Shown here in pieces: positions 40,584 to 51,785 of a DNA stretch of 64,000 bases (position 1 is the first letter of the stretch; each line of letters starts with the position of its first letter). Origin of the DNA: Melaminivora suipulveris (lineage in GTDB: Bacteria > Pseudomonadota > Gammaproteobacteria > Burkholderiales > Burkholderiaceae_C); the NCBI RefSeq assembly GCF_003008575.1, contig NZ_CP027667.1, forward strand, positions 624,501 to 688,500, read 5' to 3'. The notes beneath the pieces are model-generated. The model saw only the letters and a program-made list of their open reading frames with translations, was not told the DNA's origin and did not search any database. Both the position numbers and the translations under genes were made by a program.

Positions 40584-41705
40584 ATGAAGCTTCCGTTTCG
40601 CACGCATTCCGTCATCGCCGCACTGGGCCTGGCCGGCGCCGCCCTGCTGTTGCCTGCACACGCTCAGATCAAGATCGCCATGGTCATCCCGACCACCGGC
40701 CCGCTGACCCAGTACGGCGACATGGTCAAGGAAGGCGTGAATACCGCTGTCGAGCTGGCCAACGCCGCCGGCGGCGTGGCTGGCAAGAAGATCGAACTGG
40801 TCGCCGTGGACGATGCCTGCGAACCCAAGCAGGGCCCGGTGGCGGCCAACCGCGTGGTCAACGGCAAGATCGGCTACGTGGTGGGCCCGGTGTGCTCGGG
40901 CGCATCGATCGCCGCCGCCCCCATCTACAACAACGAGGGCGTGGTGGTGGTGACGCCCTCGGCCACCTCGCCCGCGCTGACCGACGGCAAGAACTACCAC
41001 TTCGTCTTCCGCACCATCGGCCGCGATGACCAGCAGGGTCCGGCCGCCGCCAAGTTCATCGCCGAAAAAGTCAAGCCCAAGAAGGTCGCCATCCTGCACG
41101 ACAAGCAGTCCTATGGCCAGGGCATCGCCTCGTCGGTGCAGGCCGACCTGAAGAAGGCGGGCATCCCGGTGGCGCTGTTCGAGGGCATCAACGCCGGCGA
41201 CAGCGACTACTCCGCCGTCATCACCAAGCTCAAGAGCGCGGGCGTGGACTTCGTCTACTACGGCGGCTACCACCCCGAGATGGGCCTGCTGCTGCGCCAG
41301 GCGGGCGAGCAGGGCCTGAAGGTGCGCATGATGGGCCCCGAGGGCGTGGGCAACCCCGAGGTGAACGCCATTGCCGGCCCGGCCGTCGAGGGCATGCTGG
41401 TCACGCTGCCGGCCGACTTCTCGGCCAACCCCAAGAACGCCGCCGTGGTCAAGGCGTTCCAGGACAAGAAGCGCAACGCTTCCGGCGCCTTCCAGCTGAC
41501 CGCGTTCGCCGCCACCCAGGCCATCCTGGAAGGCATCAAGGCCGTGGGCGACAACCCCGCCAAGGTGGCCGACCACCTGCACAAGGCGACCGTGGAGACG
41601 GTGCTGGGCCCCGTCAGCTGGAACAAGCAGGGCGACCTGAACGCCTTCGACTTCCAGGTCTTCGAGTGGCACAAGGACGGCAGCAAGACGCCCGCCGCCA
41701 AGTAA
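40584..41705 (+). CDS. livK: Branched-chain amino-acid ABC transporter, periplasmic binding protein
   Basis: Protein of 373 residues with a signal peptide cleaved near LLPAHA-Q. The mature protein is a type I periplasmic ligand-binding fold (IKIAMVIPTTGPLTQYGDM, VDDACEPKQGPVAANRVV, VGPVCSGASIAAAPIYNNEG). Cys residues in DDACEP and GPVCSG match the disulphide loop of LIVAT-binding proteins. It is the first gene of a complete Liv system; the strong terminator after it suggests higher expression than the membrane components. Confidence 0.95.
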   Translation: MKLPFRTHSVIAALGLAGAALLLPAHAQIKIAMVIPTTGPLTQYGDMVKEGVNTAVELANAAGGVAGKKIELVAVDDACEPKQGPVAANRVVNGKIGYVVGPVCSGASIAAAPIYNNEGVVVVTPSATSPALTDGKNYHFVFRTIGRDDQQGPAAAKFIAEKVKPKKVAILHDKQSYGQGIASSVQADLKKAGIPVALFEGINAGDSDYSAVITKLKSAGVDFVYYGGYHPEMGLLLRQAGEQGLKVRMMGPEGVGNPEVNAIAGPAVEGMLVTLPADFSANPKNAAVVKAFQDKKRNASGAFQLTAFAATQAILEGIKAVGDNPAKVADHLHKATVETVLGPVSWNKQGDLNAFDFQVFEWHKDGSKTPAAK

Positions 41706-41770
41706 GCCGCCAGCTTCATCCAGCACACCGGGGCGCCTGCCAGCACGCGCCTCGGCGTGCCTTCACTTCC

Positions 41771-41792
41771 GGGCCGCTTGCGGCCCTTTTTT
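41771..41792 (+). terminator. Strong terminator/attenuator between livK and livH
   Basis: GGGCCGC-TT-GCGGCCC (41771-41786; effectively a 6-bp stem with CTTG loop) followed directly by TTTTTT (41787-41792). It lies 23 bp before livH, so partial readthrough would give the usual excess of binding protein over permease. Confidence 0.85.
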
Positions 41793-41814
41793 CGATTGTG
41801 GAGGGCGGCATACC

Positions 41815-42743
41815 ATGTCCGATCTCTTGCCCCAGCTGCTACAGCAGCTGTTCAACGGTCTCTCCCTGGGCGCCATCTACGCCCTGATCGCCATCGGCTA
41901 CACCATGGTCTACGGCATCATCGGGATGATCAATTTCGCCCACGGCGAGATCTACATGATCGGCGCCTACATCGGCCTGGTCACGCTCTCGGCCATCGGC
42001 GTGCAAAGCGGTCTGCCGGTGTGGGCCATCATCTCCATCATGCTGATCGTCTCGGTGGTCATCACCGGCGTGTACGGCTTCGTGGTCGAGCAGGTGGCGT
42101 ACAAGCCGCTGCGCGGCAGCCCACGCCTGGTGGCGCTGATCTCGGCCATCGGCATGTCCATCTTTTTGCAGAACTGGGTGGCCCTGGGCCAGGGCGCGCG
42201 CGACATGGCCGTGCCCTCGCTGATTCCCGGCGCCTTTCGCTTCGGTGGCGATGATGGCGGCTTCGAGGTGTTCGTGCCGTACTCGCGCATCCTGATCATC
42301 GTGGTAGCCGTGGCGCTGATGGCGCTGCTCACCGTCTACATCAAGCACTCCCGCATGGGCCGGGCGTCCCGCGCCTGCTCGCAGGACATGCACATGGCGG
42401 GTCTGCTGGGCATAGACACCAACCGCGTGATCTCGTTCACGTTCATCCTGGGCGCGATGCTGGCGGCCGTGGGTGGCGTGCTGATCGCGCTGGCCGTGGG
42501 CAAGCTCAACCCCTTCATCGGCTTCATCGCCGGCATCAAGGCCTTCACCGCCGCCGTGCTGGGCGGCATCGGCAGCATTCCCGGCGCCATGCTGGGCGGG
42601 GTGATCCTGGGCGTGGCCGAGACCTTCGCCGCCGCCTACATCTCATCGGAATACAAGGACATCGTGGCCTTCACCCTGCTGGTGCTGATCCTGCTGGTGC
42701 GCCCTACGGGCCTGCTGGGCAAGCCTGAAGTGGAGAAAGTGTG

Positions 42744-42744
<1 letters not shown>
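41815..42744 (+). CDS. livH: Branched-chain amino-acid ABC transporter permease LivH
   Basis: Inner-membrane permease of 309 residues, about eight helices. Family signatures include [40 protein letters not shown] and the EAA-like loop [20 protein letters not shown], which contacts the ATPases. It overlaps livM (TGATG). Confidence 0.96.
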
Positions 42745-44005
<1,261 letters not shown>

Positions 44006-44009
<4 letters not shown>

Positions 44010-44790
44010 CGAGCACGACGGCCACTCCTCCTCCCCTGCTCCAGGTCCAGGACCTGTGCATGCGCTTCGGCGGCCTGCTGGCGGTGGACCGCGTCGCCTT
44101 CGACGTGGCGCCGAAAGAGGTCTTCGCCATCATCGGCCCCAACGGCGCGGGCAAGACCACGGTGTTCAACTGCATCAGCGGCTTCTACCAGCCCAGCGCC
44201 GGCCAGATCCAGCTGGCGGGCAGCAGCATCGCCGGCCACAGCAGCCACCAGGTCGCCAACCAGGGCGTGGTGCGCACTTTCCAGAACGTGCGCCTGTTCA
44301 AGGCCATGACGGCGCTGGAGAACCTGCTGGTCGCCCAGCACCGCCAGTCCAACGCGCCGCTGCTGGCCGGCATCTTCAACACCGCCAGCTACCGCAAGAG
44401 CGAGGCCGAGAAGATCGAGCGCGCCCTCAAGTGGCTAGATGTGATGGGCCTGCGCGAATTCGCCAACCGCGAGGCCGGCAACCTGGCCTATGGGCACCAA
44501 AGGCGCCTGGAGATCGCGCGCTGCATGATCACCGGCCCGCGCCTGTTGATGCTGGACGAGCCCGCCGCCGGCCTGAACCCGCAGGAGAAGAAGGACCTGC
44601 AGCAGCTCATCGACCAGCTGCGCCGCGACTGGGGCGTGACGGTGCTCTTGATCGAGCACGACATGGGCCTGGTCATGGGCGTGTCCGAGCGCATCCTGGT
44701 CATGGAGTACGGCAAGCCCATCGCCCTGGGTGTGCCGGAGGCCATCCGCAACGATGAACGGGTCATCAAGGCCTATCTGGGAGAAGCTTG

Positions 44791-44791
<1 letters not shown>
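44006..44791 (+). CDS. livG: Branched-chain amino-acid ABC transporter ATP-binding protein LivG
   Basis: ATPase of 261 residues: Walker [10 protein letters not shown], signature region [14 protein letters not shown] (a LAYG variant instead of LSGG, usual in LivG), Walker [14 protein letters not shown] and switch histidine in LLIEHDMG. Overlaps livM and livF by a few bases, so translation is coupled. Confidence 0.96.
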
Positions 44792-45510
<719 letters not shown>

Positions 45511-45538
45511 CCGCAGACCTTACCCACGTTCGCCACGT

Positions 45539-45569
45539 TGCGCGCCAGCCCACCCTCTACTGGCGCGCA
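45539..45569. terminator. Hairpin between convergent livF and nagZ
   Basis: TGCGCGCCAG (45539-45548), 11-nt loop, CTGGCGCGCA (45560-45569): a perfect 10-bp stem in the 171-bp convergent gap. No U-run, so likely a bidirectional or Rho-assisted transcript end. Confidence 0.45.
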
Positions 45570-45681
45570 GCAGGCCACAGGACCACGAGCGGATTCAGCG
45601 GCTGGCGCTCTCTGCTGGCGAGGCATCAAGCTCATGATGTTGCTGCGGCAGTTTCAGCCCGTGCGCCTGCCGCACACGGTG

Positions 45682-46773
45682 TCAGGGCAGCAAATCCAGC
45701 GCCCGCATATACGCCGGCTGCACCATCAGCTCATCCCACGGCTGGGGCGGCATCTGCGGCAACAGGGCCACGCGGCGCGCCTCGCTGGCTTCGCTGGGCT
45801 GCCAGCGACCGGCATCTGCGGCAGCGTCCAGCCCCTCGATCAGCTCGTCCACCGCCCTGCCCTCGCCCACACTCTGGTTGCACAGCAGCACCAGATCACA
45901 CCCAGCCTGCAGCGCCGCCACCGCCGCGTCGGTGTAGCTGACCACCTGCCCGTCCAGCCGCCGCGCGCCTTCCATGCTCAGGTCGTCGCTGAAGATGGCG
46001 CCGTCAAAGCGCAGGCGCGTACGCAGGATGTCCTGCAGCCACTTCTGTGAAAAGCCCGCCGGGCGGCTGTCGACCTTGGGATAGATGACGTGCGCCGGCA
46101 TGACGCTGGTCAGCACGCTGGACAGCCAGCCATACGGCGCGGCATCGTCCTGCAGGATGGCCGTCAGGCCGCGCCGGTCCACCGGCACCTCGGTGTGCGA
46201 GTCCGCCGCCACGTGCCCGTGGCCAGGAAAGTGCTTGCCGCAGTTGGCCATGCCGGCCTGCAGCAGGCCGTGCATGAGCGCGCGCGCCAGCATGGCGACG
46301 ACACGCGGGTCCTGGTGGAAGGCGCGGTCGCCGATGACCGTGCTTGGGCCCCAGTCGAGGTCCAGCACGGGAGTGAAGGAGAAATCCACCCCGCAGGCGC
46401 GCAGCTCGCTGGCCAGCACGTAGCCGGCGGCCGTGGCCGCGTCCATGGCGCGCAGGGCGCCGCTGCCTTCGCGGTGCTTCGCTCCTTTGCCGTCATCCAT
46501 CCACAGCTCGCCCAGGACGCGCATGGGCGGCAGGTGCGTAAAGCCGTCGGTGCGAAAGCGCTGCACACGCCCGCCTTCGTGGTCCACGCAGATCAGCAGA
46601 TCACCTCGCACCTCCTTGATGGCGGCGCACAGCTCCAGCAGTTGCACGCGGTGTTGCCAGTTGCGCGCGAACAGGATGATGCCGCCGACCAGCGGGTGCG
46701 CCAGGCGGCGGCGGTCGTCGGCGCTCAACGTGGTGCCGGCTACGTCGATGATCAAGGGGGAATGTCGCGTCAT
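45682..46773 (-). CDS. nagZ: Beta-N-acetylhexosaminidase (peptidoglycan recycling)
   Basis: Cytoplasmic GH3 enzyme of 363 residues that removes GlcNAc from anhydro-muropeptides. NagZ hallmarks: LICVDHEGGRVQRFR, CGKHFPGHGHVAADSH (catalytic His loop) and the nucleophile Asp in AIFSDDLSMEGARRL, near residue 262. Single-domain short form. It ends the minus-strand superoperon region but is separated from acpS by csbD on the other strand. Confidence 0.96.
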   Translation of the reverse strand: MTRHSPLIIDVAGTTLSADDRRRLAHPLVGGIILFARNWQHRVQLLELCAAIKEVRGDLLICVDHEGGRVQRFRTDGFTHLPPMRVLGELWMDDGKGAKHREGSGALRAMDAATAAGYVLASELRACGVDFSFTPVLDLDWGPSTVIGDRAFHQDPRVVAMLARALMHGLLQAGMANCGKHFPGHGHVAADSHTEVPVDRRGLTAILQDDAAPYGWLSSVLTSVMPAHVIYPKVDSRPAGFSQKWLQDILRTRLRFDGAIFSDDLSMEGARRLDGQVVSYTDAAVAALQAGCDLVLLCNQSVGEGRAVDELIEGLDAAADAGRWQPSEASEARRVALLPQMPPQPWDELMVQPAYMRALDLLP

Positions 46774-46779
46774 GGGTTT

Positions 46780-46836
46780 GCTCTCGGATGTATAGCTGGT
46801 GGCGCTTGATTGGTAAAGGCTGAGGCCGTATTTGGG
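46780..46836 (+). repeat. 57-bp interspersed repeat, copy R7 (upstream of nagZ)
   Basis: GCTCTC-ggatg-TATAGC, spacer TGGTGG, CGCTTGAT, then GGCTGAGGCC and GTATTTGG. It begins 7 bp upstream of the nagZ ATG, in antisense orientation, so it forms the nagZ 5' leader. Confidence 0.85.
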
Positions 46837-47048
46837 TGGTATTTCGGTGAAGCCGGCGAGGTACAGGGTGAGCGTTTTCCAGGGCCGGATGGGCGCTCAA
46901 GACGGCCTCTCCGGCCCGTGCACTGTAGGCTGTTGCTGACCTGAAAATGTAGTTTCGGCTGCCCCGCGCCGACTCGCCCGGCGCTTAACTTTGAGGCATC
47001 GCACAGGCATCCCGCCAGCTGCGTATTTTCATCGTCAAAGGACTGCAT

Positions 47049-47228
47049 ATGAACACCGATCAAATCAAGGGCTCTGCCAAGGAAGTCGCGGGCAAGGTGC
47101 AACAAAAGACCGGCGAAGTCTTCAACAACCCCAACCAACAAGCCAAGGGCGCCGCCAAACAAGTCGAGGGCAGCGCGCAGAAGACCTACGGCGACGCCAA
47201 GGAAAACATCAAGGACGCCACGAAGTAA
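47049..47228 (+). CDS. CsbD-family stress protein
   Basis: Small hydrophilic protein of 59 residues: MNTDQIKGSAKEVAGKVQQK, then QAKGAAKQVEGSAQKTYGDA and KENIKDATK. CsbD-like proteins are abundant general-stress proteins of unknown biochemical role. It is the only plus-strand gene in this minus-strand block, followed by a strong terminator, so it is an independent unit; its promoter should lie in 46837-47048. Confidence 0.92.
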   Translation: MNTDQIKGSAKEVAGKVQQKTGEVFNNPNQQAKGAAKQVEGSAQKTYGDAKENIKDATK

Positions 47229-47273
47229 ACGCGGGTGCGAAGGGCCAACGCCTGACGCGCTTCGTCCAACGAC

Positions 47274-47307
47274 AAAAGCCCCGCTGCACTCGTGCAGCGG
47301 GGCTTTT
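47274..47307. terminator. Bidirectional Rho-independent terminator between csbD and acpS
   Basis: AAAAGCCCCGCTGCA (47274-47288), loop CTCG, TGCAGCGGGGCTTTT (47293-47307): a perfect 15-bp stem with A- and T-runs on both sides. It ends csbD on the plus strand and the acpS transcript on the minus strand. Confidence 0.95.
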
Positions 47308-47324
47308 GCTTGGGCCCGGCCGCT

Positions 47325-47720
47325 TCAGTTGATCCGCTCGACCACCACGAAGCTGGCAGCGTAGTCGCTCTCGTCGGTCAGACTCAGGTGCGCGCGCAGG
47401 CCGCGCGCGTCGAACCACTGGGCCAGCTCGCCGTGCAGCACGAGGGTCGGCTGACCGCTCGCCAGATTGGCGACTTCGCAGGAGCGCCAGGTCATGGGCA
47501 TGCGCATCCCCAGGCCGATGGCCTTGCTGAACGCCTCCTTGGCGGAAAAACGCGTGGCCAGATAACGCACGCCGCGCCCCGGCCAGCGCTGGCTGCGGGC
47601 ACGCCAGACGGCCAGCTCGCGCTCGGCCAACACGCGCTCTGGCAAGCGCGCGCCGTGGCGCTCCAGGCTGGCGGCGATGCGGCGCACGTCGCAGATATCG
47701 GTGCCGATGCCGTAGATCAT
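47325..47720 (-). CDS. acpS: Holo-[acyl-carrier-protein] synthase
   Basis: Transfers phosphopantetheine from CoA to Ser37 of AcpP. Length 131 residues; metal-binding Asp in [14 protein letters not shown] and Glu in [15 protein letters not shown] are conserved. Follows pdxJ on the same strand, with repeat copy R8 filling the gap. Confidence 0.96.
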   Translation of the reverse strand: MIYGIGTDICDVRRIAASLERHGARLPERVLAERELAVWRARSQRWPGRGVRYLATRFSAKEAFSKAIGLGMRMPMTWRSCEVANLASGQPTLVLHGELAQWFDARGLRAHLSLTDESDYAASFVVVERIN

Positions 47721-47729
47721 GGTTTTTTA

Positions 47730-47786
47730 GCCAAAAGTGGACTCAGTCGGCGTGAATCAATGGCTTATAGCTATCGTTTCAGGAGC
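47730..47786 (-). repeat. 57-bp interspersed repeat, copy R8 (pdxJ-acpS junction)
   Basis: Minus orientation: GCTCCT-gaaac-GATAGC, spacer, CATTGAT, TCA, CGCCGACTGAGTCC, then TTTTGGC. Its first six bases overlap the last codons of pdxJ and supply the TGA stop (GCTCCTGA). Confidence 0.88.
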
Positions 47787-48552
47787 GATCCAGCATCCCC
47801 GCGTCGATGCAGCGCTGATAGGCGCGCACCGTCTCGGCATAGCCCAGCTCCAGCGCGTCGGCGATGAAGGCGTGGCCGATGGAGACTTCCGCCAGTCCCG
47901 GCACGCGGGCCACGAAGGCGGTCAGGTTGTCTTGGTTCAGATCGTGTCCGGCATTCACGCCCAGGCCGACGTCCAGCGCCGCTTGCGCGGCGCTCGCATA
48001 GCGGGCCAGTTGCGCCTCCTGCCCCGGCGTGCCCCAGGCGGCGGCATAGGGTTCGGTGTAGAGCTCCACCCGGTCAGCGCCCACGGCGCGCGCCGCCTGC
48101 ATCTGCTCGGCAATGGGATCCATGAACAGGCTGACGCGCACGCCAAGCTGGCGGCACTCCTGGATCAGCGGCGCCAAGCGCTGGGCGTCCTGCGGAAAGC
48201 TCCAGCCGTGGTCGCTGGTGAACTGGTCTTCGCCATCGGGCACGAAGGTGGCCTGGCTCGGGCGCACGGCGCGGATGAACTCCATCAGGTTCTGCGTCGG
48301 GTTGCCCTCGATGTTGTATTCGCGGTCGGGCCAGGCTTTCAAAAGAGCGGCCAGCTCGTGCACATCGTGCGCGCGGATATGGCGGCCGTCGGGCCTGGGG
48401 TGCACGGTGATGCCCTGCGCGCCGGCCGCAAGGCAGGCCTCAGCCGCGCGCAGCACGCTCGGGATGCCCAGATGCCGCGTGTTGCGCACCAGCGCGACCT
48501 TGTTGACGTTGACGGACAGCGCGGTGCGCGGATGGGCGGCTGGGAAAGTCAT
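47779..48552 (-). CDS. pdxJ: Pyridoxine 5'-phosphate synthase
   Basis: Makes pyridoxine phosphate from 1-deoxyxylulose-5-phosphate and 3-amino-2-oxopropyl phosphate. Length 257 residues. TIM-barrel signatures: [60 protein letters not shown] and [13 protein letters not shown]. Its ATG overlaps the recO stop by 4 bp. The stop codon lies within repeat R8. Confidence 0.97.
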   Translation of the reverse strand: MTFPAAHPRTALSVNVNKVALVRNTRHLGIPSVLRAAEACLAAGAQGITVHPRPDGRHIRAHDVHELAALLKAWPDREYNIEGNPTQNLMEFIRAVRPSQATFVPDGEDQFTSDHGWSFPQDAQRLAPLIQECRQLGVRVSLFMDPIAEQMQAARAVGADRVELYTEPYAAAWGTPGQEAQLARYASAAQAALDVGLGVNAGHDLNQDNLTAFVARVPGLAEVSIGHAFIADALELGYAETVRAYQRCIDAGMLDRS

Positions 48553-49322
48553 AGGGATTGCAGATCCATCATGAGCTGGCGCGTGCGCAGCAGCGGTGCG
48601 CCGCAATGGTATTGCAGCAGCACGCGCAGTTGCCGCTTGAGATCCGCCCCCGCCTCGGCGCCGACGCGCAGCACGGCCGGGTAGGCGGCCGCGCCGGGCC
48701 CCTCGTCCAGCGCCTGCTGCAGCGCCTGCCACTGGGCGCCGGTCAGGCTGCTGCGGTCGTCGCCGGCGGCCAGGCGCAGGCCGCCCTCGGCGACCAGCGT
48801 GTAGTGGTTCCGCGGGGACAGCGGCGCCAGCGTGGCGGTTTCCACATCGAGCGCGGGCAGCACGCCGATGGCGCGCAGCAGCAGCAGTTCAAAAGCGCGC
48901 AGCACCGGTTCCAGCGCGTCGCCGTGCTGGCCGCCGCCCAGCACGCGCACCACACCGGCATAGACGTCGAACAAATCGGCGTGCGGGTCCTCGCGCGCCA
49001 GCAGGCGCATCAGCAGCTCGTTCAGATACAGCCCGGCCAGCAGCGCATCGCCCGTGGGCATGACGTGGCCGCCGGTCCATTCAGCGCCGCGCAGCGGATG
49101 GATGTCGCCCTGCCCTCCGCCCGTCACGCCATACGCCACGCGCAGCGGCTGCAGCGGCAGCAGCACCGGGCGGAAGTTGGACGTGGGCTTCTTGGCGCCC
49201 TTGGCCACCAGCGCCACCCGGCCGTGGTGGCGGGTGAAGGCCTCCAGGATCAGGCTGGATTCGCTCCAGTCGTAGCTGTGCAGGATGTAGGCGGGTTCGT
49301 CCGAGACGCGGCGGGTGGCCAT
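48549..49322 (-). CDS. recO: DNA repair protein RecO
   Basis: Recombination mediator of the RecFOR pathway. Length 257 residues. N-terminal OB fold ([35 protein letters not shown]), helical middle domain ([20 protein letters not shown]). Standard era-recO-pdxJ-acpS order, but here a 309-bp gap rich in repeats lies between era and recO. Confidence 0.95.
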   Translation of the reverse strand: MATRRVSDEPAYILHSYDWSESSLILEAFTRHHGRVALVAKGAKKPTSNFRPVLLPLQPLRVAYGVTGGGQGDIHPLRGAEWTGGHVMPTGDALLAGLYLNELLMRLLAREDPHADLFDVYAGVVRVLGGGQHGDALEPVLRAFELLLLRAIGVLPALDVETATLAPLSPRNHYTLVAEGGLRLAAGDDRSSLTGAQWQALQQALDEGPGAAAYPAVLRVGAEAGADLKRQLRVLLQYHCGAPLLRTRQLMMDLQSL

Positions 49323-49631
49323 TGCGCTATGGGCTTAATAGCTGCTCACGCTTGCCAGACAGCGGCTGAACGCCGATTGGGCCCACCCCCCCACGGCGCT
49401 CCCCTTGGGGCACACGTTCCGCCCTTGACCGCGCCAAGCCAGCGGACGCCGTGGATCTGGCTTTGCCAGTCCACCAGCGTCGTCCCCCTTCCCAGCGCGC
49501 AAAGCGCGCGCCAAAGAAGGGGCTGAGGGCCGCGGCTCCAAGCCTGCCTGCGCAGGCTTGGACGGCTCCGAAGAGCTGCCGCCTCTGGCGGCCGCACCGA
49601 GCGGCGCAGCCTTGCAGGGGGATACCCCGAA
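49323..49631. other. Repeat-rich era-recO intergenic region
   Basis: Gap of 309 bp with no convincing gene. It holds repeat copy R9 (49326-49382), then GC-rich DNA with strong dyads, notably CCAAGCCTGC-ctgc-GCAGGCTTGG (49538-49561, perfect 10-bp stem). Frames open here lack coding character. It looks like a mosaic of two repeat elements inserted in an otherwise compact operon. Confidence 0.6.
49326..49382 (+). repeat. 57-bp interspersed repeat, copy R9 (upstream of recO)
   Basis: GCTATG-ggctt-AATAGC, spacer TGCTCA, CGCTTG, then GCGGCTGAACGCC and GATTGGG. It starts 4 bp upstream of the recO ATG in antisense orientation and so forms the recO leader. Confidence 0.85.
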
Positions 49632-50675
49632 TCACTCATAGCCGAACGAGCGCACGCGCGCCTCGTCGTCGGCCCAGCCCGAGCGCACCTTGACCCAGAC
49701 CTCCAGGAAGACCTTGGCGTCCAGCAGTTTTTCCAGTTCCTGACGCGCCTCGGTGCTGATGCGTTTCAGGCGCTCGCCGCCTTCGCCGATGACCATGGCC
49801 TTGTGCCCGTCGCGCTCCACCACGATGGTCGCGGCGATGCGCATGAAGCGTTTGTGCGCCTTGCTGGGCTCCTCGTCGAATTTGTCGATGACGACTGTCG
49901 AGGTGTAGGGCAGCTCGTCTCCGGTAAAACGAAACAGCTTCTCGCGCACCGTCTCGCTGGCCAGAAACTTCTCGCTGCGGTCGGTGAGCTCGTCCTCGGC
50001 ATACCACCAGGATTGCTCGGGCAGGTATTTCCGGGCGATGTCCAGCAGGCGCTCGATATCGCCCTTGTTTTTGGCCGACATGGGCACGAACTCGGCGAAC
50101 GGGTGGCGCTCCTGCATGCTCTTGAGCCACGGCGCGATCTCGGCGCGGCGGTGCACGGTGTCGAGCTTGTTGGCCACCAGCAGCACGGGGATGTCCGGCT
50201 TGAGCAGCGACAGCACCTTGGCATCCTGCAGCGTGAAGCTGCCGGCCTCGACCACGAACAGGATCACGTCGACATCGCCGATGGCGCCCAGGACGGCCTT
50301 GTTCAGCGATTTGTTCAGCGCCGTGCCGTGCCGCGTCTGGAAGCCCGGCGTGTCGACGAAGACGAACTGCGTGTCCGCGCGCGTGCGGATGCCGGTAATG
50401 CGGTGGCGCGTGGTCTGCGCCTTGCGCGAGGTGATGCTGATCTTCTGGCCGACCAGCGCGTTCATCAGCGTGGACTTGCCCACGTTGGGCTTGCCGACGA
50501 TGGCGATCAGGCCGCAGCGCTGGCCTTCGCGCGCGGCTGCCGCGTCGCTGGCCGCCATGGCACCGGCGCCGGGGCGCGCGGCGGCGAGCATGGCCTCCAG
50601 GTCGGTTTGCGCATGTTTTTGCCCTTCAGCCGGCGTGCCGTATGGACCTTCAGCTATATCTTCAGTAGCACTCAT
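49632..50675 (-). CDS. era: GTPase Era with repeat-derived N-terminal extension
   Basis: Essential GTPase in 30S ribosome assembly; binds 16S rRNA near its 3' end. Length 347 residues against about 300 in E. coli. G1 GKPNVGKST lies near residue 61, G3 in DTPGF, G4 NKLD; the C-terminal KH domain has [17 protein letters not shown]. The extra N-terminal ~46 residues are mostly Ala/Glu-rich, and residues 3-21 ([19 protein letters not shown]) are encoded exactly by repeat copy R10 in frame. Start ATG 50675 overlaps the rnc stop, which supports translation of this extension. An alternative start downstream is possible but has no coupling. Confidence 0.95.
   Translation of the reverse strand: MSATEDIAEGPYGTPAEGQKHAQTDLEAMLAAARPGAGAMAASDAAAAREGQRCGLIAIVGKPNVGKSTLMNALVGQKISITSRKAQTTRHRITGIRTRADTQFVFVDTPGFQTRHGTALNKSLNKAVLGAIGDVDVILFVVEAGSFTLQDAKVLSLLKPDIPVLLVANKLDTVHRRAEIAPWLKSMQERHPFAEFVPMSAKNKGDIERLLDIARKYLPEQSWWYAEDELTDRSEKFLASETVREKLFRFTGDELPYTSTVVIDKFDEEPSKAHKRFMRIAATIVVERDGHKAMVIGEGGERLKRISTEARQELEKLLDAKVFLEVWVKVRSGWADDEARVRSFGYE
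50613..50669 (-). repeat. 57-bp interspersed repeat, copy R10 (5' end of era)
   Basis: Minus orientation: GCTACT-gaaga-TATAGC, spacer TGAAGG, then diverged middle and CGCCGGCTGAAGGG. It begins at era codon 3 and spans 19 codons in frame. Same phase as the trpF copy, so both proteins share ATE-x-IA. Confidence 0.8.
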
Positions 50676-51358
50676 GCGCGGCTTCCGTGGTTGAGTTGCG
50701 CCAGCATGGCGGTGGCGGCGGCCTGCTCGGCGGCGCGGCGCGAACCGCCCTTGCCGTGCGCGCGCAGGGCCTTCTCGGGCACTTCGCATTCGACGTGGAA
50801 CACCTGCGCGTGCGCCGCACCCGTGGTATCGACAACACGGTACAGGGGCAGCCTGAGCTTGCGGCCCTGCAACCATTCCTGCAATGCGGTCTTGGCGTCC
50901 TTGGCTTCGGCGCGCAGGCGCGCGCTGAGCTCGACGCCTTCGTACAGCCGGTGCACCAGCGCCTGCGCGGCGTCGTAGCCGGCATCCAGGTAGGCGGCGC
51001 CGATGACCGCCTCCAGCGCGTCAGCCAGGATGGACGGGCGCTGCTTGCCGCCGGATTTGGTCTCACCCTCGCCCAGCCGCAGCACCTCGGGCAGCTGCAG
51101 GCGCACGGCGATGGGGTGCAGCGACTCCTGGCGCACCAGGTGCGCGCGGATGCGCGACAGCTCGCCTTCGGGCAGCTCGCGCAGCCGCGTGAACAGCAGG
51201 CTGGAGACGGCCAGGTTCAGCACCGAATCGCCCAGAAACTCCAGGCGCTCGTTGTGCTCGCCGCTGTAGCTGCGGTGCGTGACGGCGCGCTGCAGGAGCT
51301 GTGGGTCGGAAAACTGGTGCTGCAGGCGCTGCTGCAGCGCCGAGAGGTTTGGATGCAC
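50672..51358 (-). CDS. rnc: Ribonuclease III
   Basis: Double-strand-specific endoribonuclease for rRNA and mRNA processing. About 228 residues. Catalytic signature [17 protein letters not shown]; second metal-site region [17 protein letters not shown]-terminal dsRNA-binding domain ([20 protein letters not shown] ... [14 protein letters not shown]). GTG 51358 ([12 protein letters not shown]) is the best-placed start after the upstream stop; TTG 51367 is an alternative. Overlaps era by 4 bp. Confidence 0.95.
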   Translation of the reverse strand: MHPNLSALQQRLQHQFSDPQLLQRAVTHRSYSGEHNERLEFLGDSVLNLAVSSLLFTRLRELPEGELSRIRAHLVRQESLHPIAVRLQLPEVLRLGEGETKSGGKQRPSILADALEAVIGAAYLDAGYDAAQALVHRLYEGVELSARLRAEAKDAKTALQEWLQGRKLRLPLYRVVDTTGAAHAQVFHVECEVPEKALRAHGKGGSRRAAEQAAATAMLAQLNHGSRA

Positions 51359-51377
51359 GGAGAGCAAGGGGTGCCGG

Positions 51378-51743
51378 TCAGTTCGTGGAGTCCTGGAACC
51401 GGTAGACCAGGTAGGCCGGGCCGGCCAGGTGGATTTCGCGCTCGTAGCTGTACGACACAACCACTTTCTCGTTGCGCTTGGAGATCTCCAGGTCCTTGCC
51501 GGCGATGGATTCGATGTTGTCGATGGCTGCGGCGCGGTCGAACGAGGCGCGGATCTCGGGCACGGTGGAGCCGTCGCGCGCGGCTTTGATGGCCGCCTTC
51601 TTGATGGCGAAGTACTCGATGAAGATGGGCACGGACTTGCCGCCGATGGCGAACAGCGCCACCGCCAGCACGCCGATGAACACCACGCCGATAAAGGACA
51701 GCCCGCGTTGGCGCGAGCGGGCTGCGGTGCGTTGCAATGCCAT
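51378..51743 (-). CDS. DUF4845 membrane protein
   Basis: Protein of 121 residues with one N-terminal membrane helix ([20 protein letters not shown]) and a small extracytoplasmic domain ([19 protein letters not shown] ... [19 protein letters not shown]). The pilin-like start is typical of the DUF4845 family found between lepB and rnc in proteobacteria. Function unknown; it lies 42 bp after lepB. Confidence 0.88.
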   Translation of the reverse strand: MALQRTAARSRQRGLSFIGVVFIGVLAVALFAIGGKSVPIFIEYFAIKKAAIKAARDGSTVPEIRASFDRAAAIDNIESIAGKDLEISKRNEKVVVSYSYEREIHLAGPAYLVYRFQDSTN

Positions 51744-51785
51744 GCTGGTCTCCCCCGATGCTGTTGTGTCGTCGCCGCGGAGGGC

